Origin: Verrucomicrobia bacterium TMED44
GTDB lineage: Bacteria > Verrucomicrobiota > Verrucomicrobiia > Opitutales > Seribacteraceae
NCBI GenBank assembly: GCA_002168015.1
Contig: NHCX01000121.1
Coordinates: 1,071 to 9,278 of the forward strand
Direction of reading: 5' to 3'
DNA: 8,208 nt
This document shows, piece after piece, positions 5,978 through 8,208 of this stretch. The position numbers and the translations under genes are program-made. The notes beneath the pieces were generated by a model. The model saw nothing but the letters and a program-made list of their open reading frames with translations, was not told where the DNA came from and made no database searches. The first letter of the stretch is position 1. Each line of letters begins with the position of its first letter.

Positions 5978-7315
5978 TTACACATATTTGGCATTTTGGT
6001 GTTGAGGCAGAAAAAAATCATGAAGCATGGAATCAATTCGTAAGAGTGCATCTCTAGTGAGTAAAAGTTCTCCCTCTTTTTCGAGAAGATCACCAGCTTC
6101 TTTCCATTTTTCTAATATATCTTTGAACCTTTGGCGAATATCTACGCCAAACTTTGACTGGAAATAACGCGGACTTACCCGACCCAGTTTCCACTGCAAA
6201 ATAAATTCCCGCAAAAATCTTTCATCATCTGTGGTTAAAAGTGCCCGGCGCACAGTATTGGAAAATCTTTCCTGTGCATCACAGTATTGATCAAAATGAG
6301 TGAGGTTCTGGTAGTGAATTCCACCTAAATGACCAAATGAGGAAACCCCCAAAGCAAGCATATCGGCTCCAGACCACAATCGGTCGCGATATACAAATTT
6401 TGTATTCTGGGGATCTTTGACTGCGGTATAAGCACTAGTGATTGTATAACCCGCTGCTTCTAATTTCTCGTAAGCCTGTGTCACCCATTTACGCTTGGTT
6501 GGCCAATCCGCAACAGGTGCAGTCAACTTTCCCTGCTCTTTCATCGATTTGAAAATCGTTGTGTTAAAGGGCACTTCCATTTGGTAAATGGTGATACAGT
6601 CCGGGGAAAGCTCTACCACTTTCTCTACACATTCTTCCCAATTTGCATCCGTTTCTTCGAGCATGCCTGCTATGAGATCTACATTTATATTTTGAAATCC
6701 TAAATTCCTCGCGTATTCATAAGCTCGAAAAACTTCTTGGGAACGATGGGCCCTTCCATTTGTTTCTAAAATATGATCATTAAAATTCTCGATTCCCAGA
6801 CTTAATCGGGTAACTCCAAAATTTTTGATTACTTCCAGTTTTTTCTCTGTTAGCGTACCTGGTTCACATTCAAAAGTCACCTCCTCTGCCTCATCCCAGG
6901 GCATAATAGATTTCATCCGGTCCGTCAGTTCAGTCAATTGCTGTGCCGATAGGTATGAGGGTGTTCCTCCACCAAAATAAACAAATTGTGGTTTACGCCC
7001 CTCTAAATAGGGTGTCTTAGCATAAGTTTCTAATTCATGAAGAGTTGCATCAATGTATTTACGGACAGCCTGAGAATTTTTATCGGTGTAGACTCGAAAA
7101 TAACAAAAGTGGCACCTCTTTCTGCAAAAAGGGACATGGTAATAGATTCCCATTGGAGCAGTTCCCGGTGATGGACTTTGAAGCATTGATTCGACGCAAG
7201 GTACATCATCTTCTTTCCAAAATGAAAAAGGGGGATAATTGGAAACAAAATAATTACCCGGTTTGGTCTCAGCTTTGGTTTCCTGATCAGGCTTTATGAA
7301 TATATCTTCGCTCAT
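5978..7315 (-). CDS. HemN/HemW-like radical SAM enzyme (class C methyltransferase-like architecture)
   Basis: The 445-residue enzyme carries the radical SAM motif CRKRCHFC: Cys64, Cys68 and Cys71 in CX3CX2C spacing should bind a [4Fe-4S] cluster. GGGTPS at 115-120, FECEPGTLT at 148-156, SLGIENFND at 172-180 and NVDLIAGM at 211-218 follow in HemN order. A HemN-type C-terminal domain (about 360-445) has FLREFILQWKLGRVS and a winged-helix-like end. The family includes coproporphyrinogen III dehydrogenase (HemN), heme chaperone HemW, and class C radical SAM methyltransferases of natural-product pathways. The setting, and the motif reading CxFCYF rather than HemW's usual CxYCDF, argue against a housekeeping heme role. 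C-methylation or another radical tailoring of the product is plausible but unproven. Its ATG overlaps the propeller gene's TGA (ATGA), and it has a real Shine-Dalgarno. The chorismate lyase-like gene follows 9 bp later. Confidence 0.85.
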   Translation of the reverse strand: MSEDIFIKPDQETKAETKPGNYFVSNYPPFSFWKEDDVPCVESMLQSPSPGTAPMGIYYHVPFCRKRCHFCYFRVYTDKNSQAVRKYIDATLHELETYAKTPYLEGRKPQFVYFGGGTPSYLSAQQLTELTDRMKSIMPWDEAEEVTFECEPGTLTEKKLEVIKNFGVTRLSLGIENFNDHILETNGRAHRSQEVFRAYEYARNLGFQNINVDLIAGMLEETDANWEECVEKVVELSPDCITIYQMEVPFNTTIFKSMKEQGKLTAPVADWPTKRKWVTQAYEKLEAAGYTITSAYTAVKDPQNTKFVYRDRLWSGADMLALGVSSFGHLGGIHYQNLTHFDQYCDAQERFSNTVRRALLTTDDERFLREFILQWKLGRVSPRYFQSKFGVDIRQRFKDILEKWKEAGDLLEKEGELLLTRDALLRIDSMLHDFFLPQHQNAKYV

Positions 7316-8208
7316 TTATTTCCTTTGCTTTCAAAGGCATAAACATTTCCATCCTCACACCCAACGATTATATTTTGTCCTACAATGGCAGGAGTTGATG
7401 AAATTGGTTCGCCTATCTCATAGGAAGTAATCTCTTGCCCGTTTTTCCGGGAAACTAGATATAGCTTCCCATCCATTGCACCAAATATAACTTTATTCAT
7501 GGTAATAACCGGAGAGCTGTCAATTCTACCACGTGCGGAAAATCGCCAAACTTTTTTTCCACTCATCCGATCAATGCAATGCATACCTTTGTCACGACCG
7601 CCGATGAAGACTTGCCTATCGGAAAGTGCAGGAGATGAAAAATAAGGAAAACTCTTCTGTCGATAATTCCAAATGATCTCTCCTGTTTCCAAATTAAAAG
7701 CAGTTACAGAACGATCCATATCTCCAACATAGCCGACGCCATTAGCGATGGCTACGGATGCTGCTATGGGTGCCTCCACTTCAATTGACCGAATATTTTT
7801 ACCGTCTTCTAATCCGATGACATAGAGCATGGCATCACAGCCTCCAAAAACTACATACTTGTTATCGTAAATGGTGGGAACGCCATTGATGTAGTTTTGA
7901 GCTTCAAACTTCCATAGAAGCTTTCCCGAAATAGTTTCTAAGCAATGAACAAAGTTATCATAACTTCCCACCACAATAACATCGTCTTTACTCTTTGGGC
8001 GGACTGCCTGATTGGCTGCACCCATGATTTCACCCTGCGTTTCATACTTCCACTGCAATTTTCCTGTTTTCTGGTCGATGGAGTAAAGAAAACTGTCCGT
8101 TGATCCCACAATCACCCGGTTATCGTGCAACAGAGGGGGTGCTTCAATGGCCATTTCTGTCTTGTAGGTCCATTTTTTTTTGCCCGTTTTCAGGCTGATC
8201 GCATGCAA
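7312..8208 (-). CDS. PQQ-like (BamB-type) beta-propeller protein, N-terminus outside window
   Basis: 298 codons are present. The frame is open to the window edge, and the terminal TTG at 8208 falls inside a repeat, so it is not a start. The protein is a row of PQQ-type propeller blades, each ending in a hydrophobic-Asp/Asn-x-x-(S/T)G-x-x-x-W pattern. They are seen near 3-13 (ISLKTGKKKW), 43-53, 90-99, 130-140, 170-180, 211-221, 251-260 and 289-295: about seven repeats plus the end of another. Such repeats form seven- or eight-bladed propellers in PQQ dehydrogenases, BamB and many proteins of unknown function. No dehydrogenase active-site features or cytochrome CXXCH motif are visible, so a structural, binding or envelope role is likelier than alcohol oxidation. 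Whether it carries a signal peptide cannot be seen. Its TGA overlaps the radical SAM ATG, so the two are cotranscribed. Confidence 0.85.
   Translation of the reverse strand: MHAISLKTGKKKWTYKTEMAIEAPPLLHDNRVIVGSTDSFLYSIDQKTGKLQWKYETQGEIMGAANQAVRPKSKDDVIVVGSYDNFVHCLETISGKLLWKFEAQNYINGVPTIYDNKYVVFGGCDAMLYVIGLEDGKNIRSIEVEAPIAASVAIANGVGYVGDMDRSVTAFNLETGEIIWNYRQKSFPYFSSPALSDRQVFIGGRDKGMHCIDRMSGKKVWRFSARGRIDSSPVITMNKVIFGAMDGKLYLVSRKNGQEITSYEIGEPISSTPAIVGQNIIVGCEDGNVYAFESKGNK
7321..7326 (-). promoter_or_regulatory. Ribosome binding site of the radical SAM gene
   Basis: AAAGGA on the minus strand, five bases before the ATG at 7315, is the only recognisable Shine-Dalgarno in the window. It lies inside the last codons of the upstream propeller gene and supports the ATG that overlaps that gene's stop. 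Confidence 0.55.

Noticed and set aside
7045..7299. 84-codon plus-strand frame opposite the radical SAM N-terminus
   Set aside because: The opposite strand encodes the CX3CX2C region, so this is a shadow.
5978..7315. Housekeeping HemN or HemW for heme synthesis
   Set aside because: The family fold is shared, but no heme gene is adjacent and the operon partners point to secondary metabolism. It is kept as an alternative, not the main call.
8206..8208. TTG at the window edge as start of the propeller gene
   Set aside because: It falls within a PQQ-type repeat, so the true start must lie outside the window.
1..8208. CRISPR array, tRNA/rRNA gene, insertion sequence or attachment site
   Set aside because: No regularly spaced repeats, no cloverleaf or rRNA-like stretch, no transposase or integrase frame and no long terminal inverted repeats were seen.

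Overview
The window is a bacterial chromosome segment of moderate GC. All nine genes that can be supported read on the minus strand, so the biological order runs from high to low coordinates. No RNA gene, mobile element or CRISPR array was seen. The best guess for the source is a member of the PVC group, probably Verrucomicrobia (Opitutae-like). This rests on recognition alone: the small secreted protein with a Con-A-type opening and a Trp/Tyr-rich tail, the glycosyltransferase with an N-terminal CGxCxRDN motif, and mostly absent Shine-Dalgarno sites. No marker gene in the window proves it.

Block A (8208 down to 2372) looks like one tightly packed operon. In transcription order it holds a PQQ-type beta-propeller protein (5' end outside the window), a HemN-like radical SAM enzyme (4-bp overlap), a chorismate lyase-like protein (9-bp gap), an FAD-dependent halogenase-like oxidoreductase (54-bp gap), a GT4 glycosyltransferase (4-bp GTGA overlap) and a hotdog-fold acyl-CoA thioesterase (7-bp gap). 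Block B (2197-2371) is an intergenic region with a good sigma-70-like promoter. Block C (2196 down to 1) holds a short secreted protein, a five-helix membrane protein resembling half of an EamA/DMT transporter, and a PaaK-like adenylate-forming ligase that runs off the window.

The genes fit a pathway for an aromatic natural product. The chorismate lyase homologue would supply 4-hydroxybenzoate. The PaaK-like ligase could activate an aryl or acyl acid. The halogenase-like flavoprotein and the radical SAM enzyme could tailor it, the glycosyltransferase could add sugar, and the thioesterase could release or edit the thioester. The combination recalls aryl-polyene, xanthomonadin and flexirubin-type pigment loci. 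However, no ketosynthase, acyl carrier protein, ketoreductase or dehydratase lies in this window, so the product class is an inference. The membrane and beta-propeller proteins may serve export or envelope placement, which is also inference.
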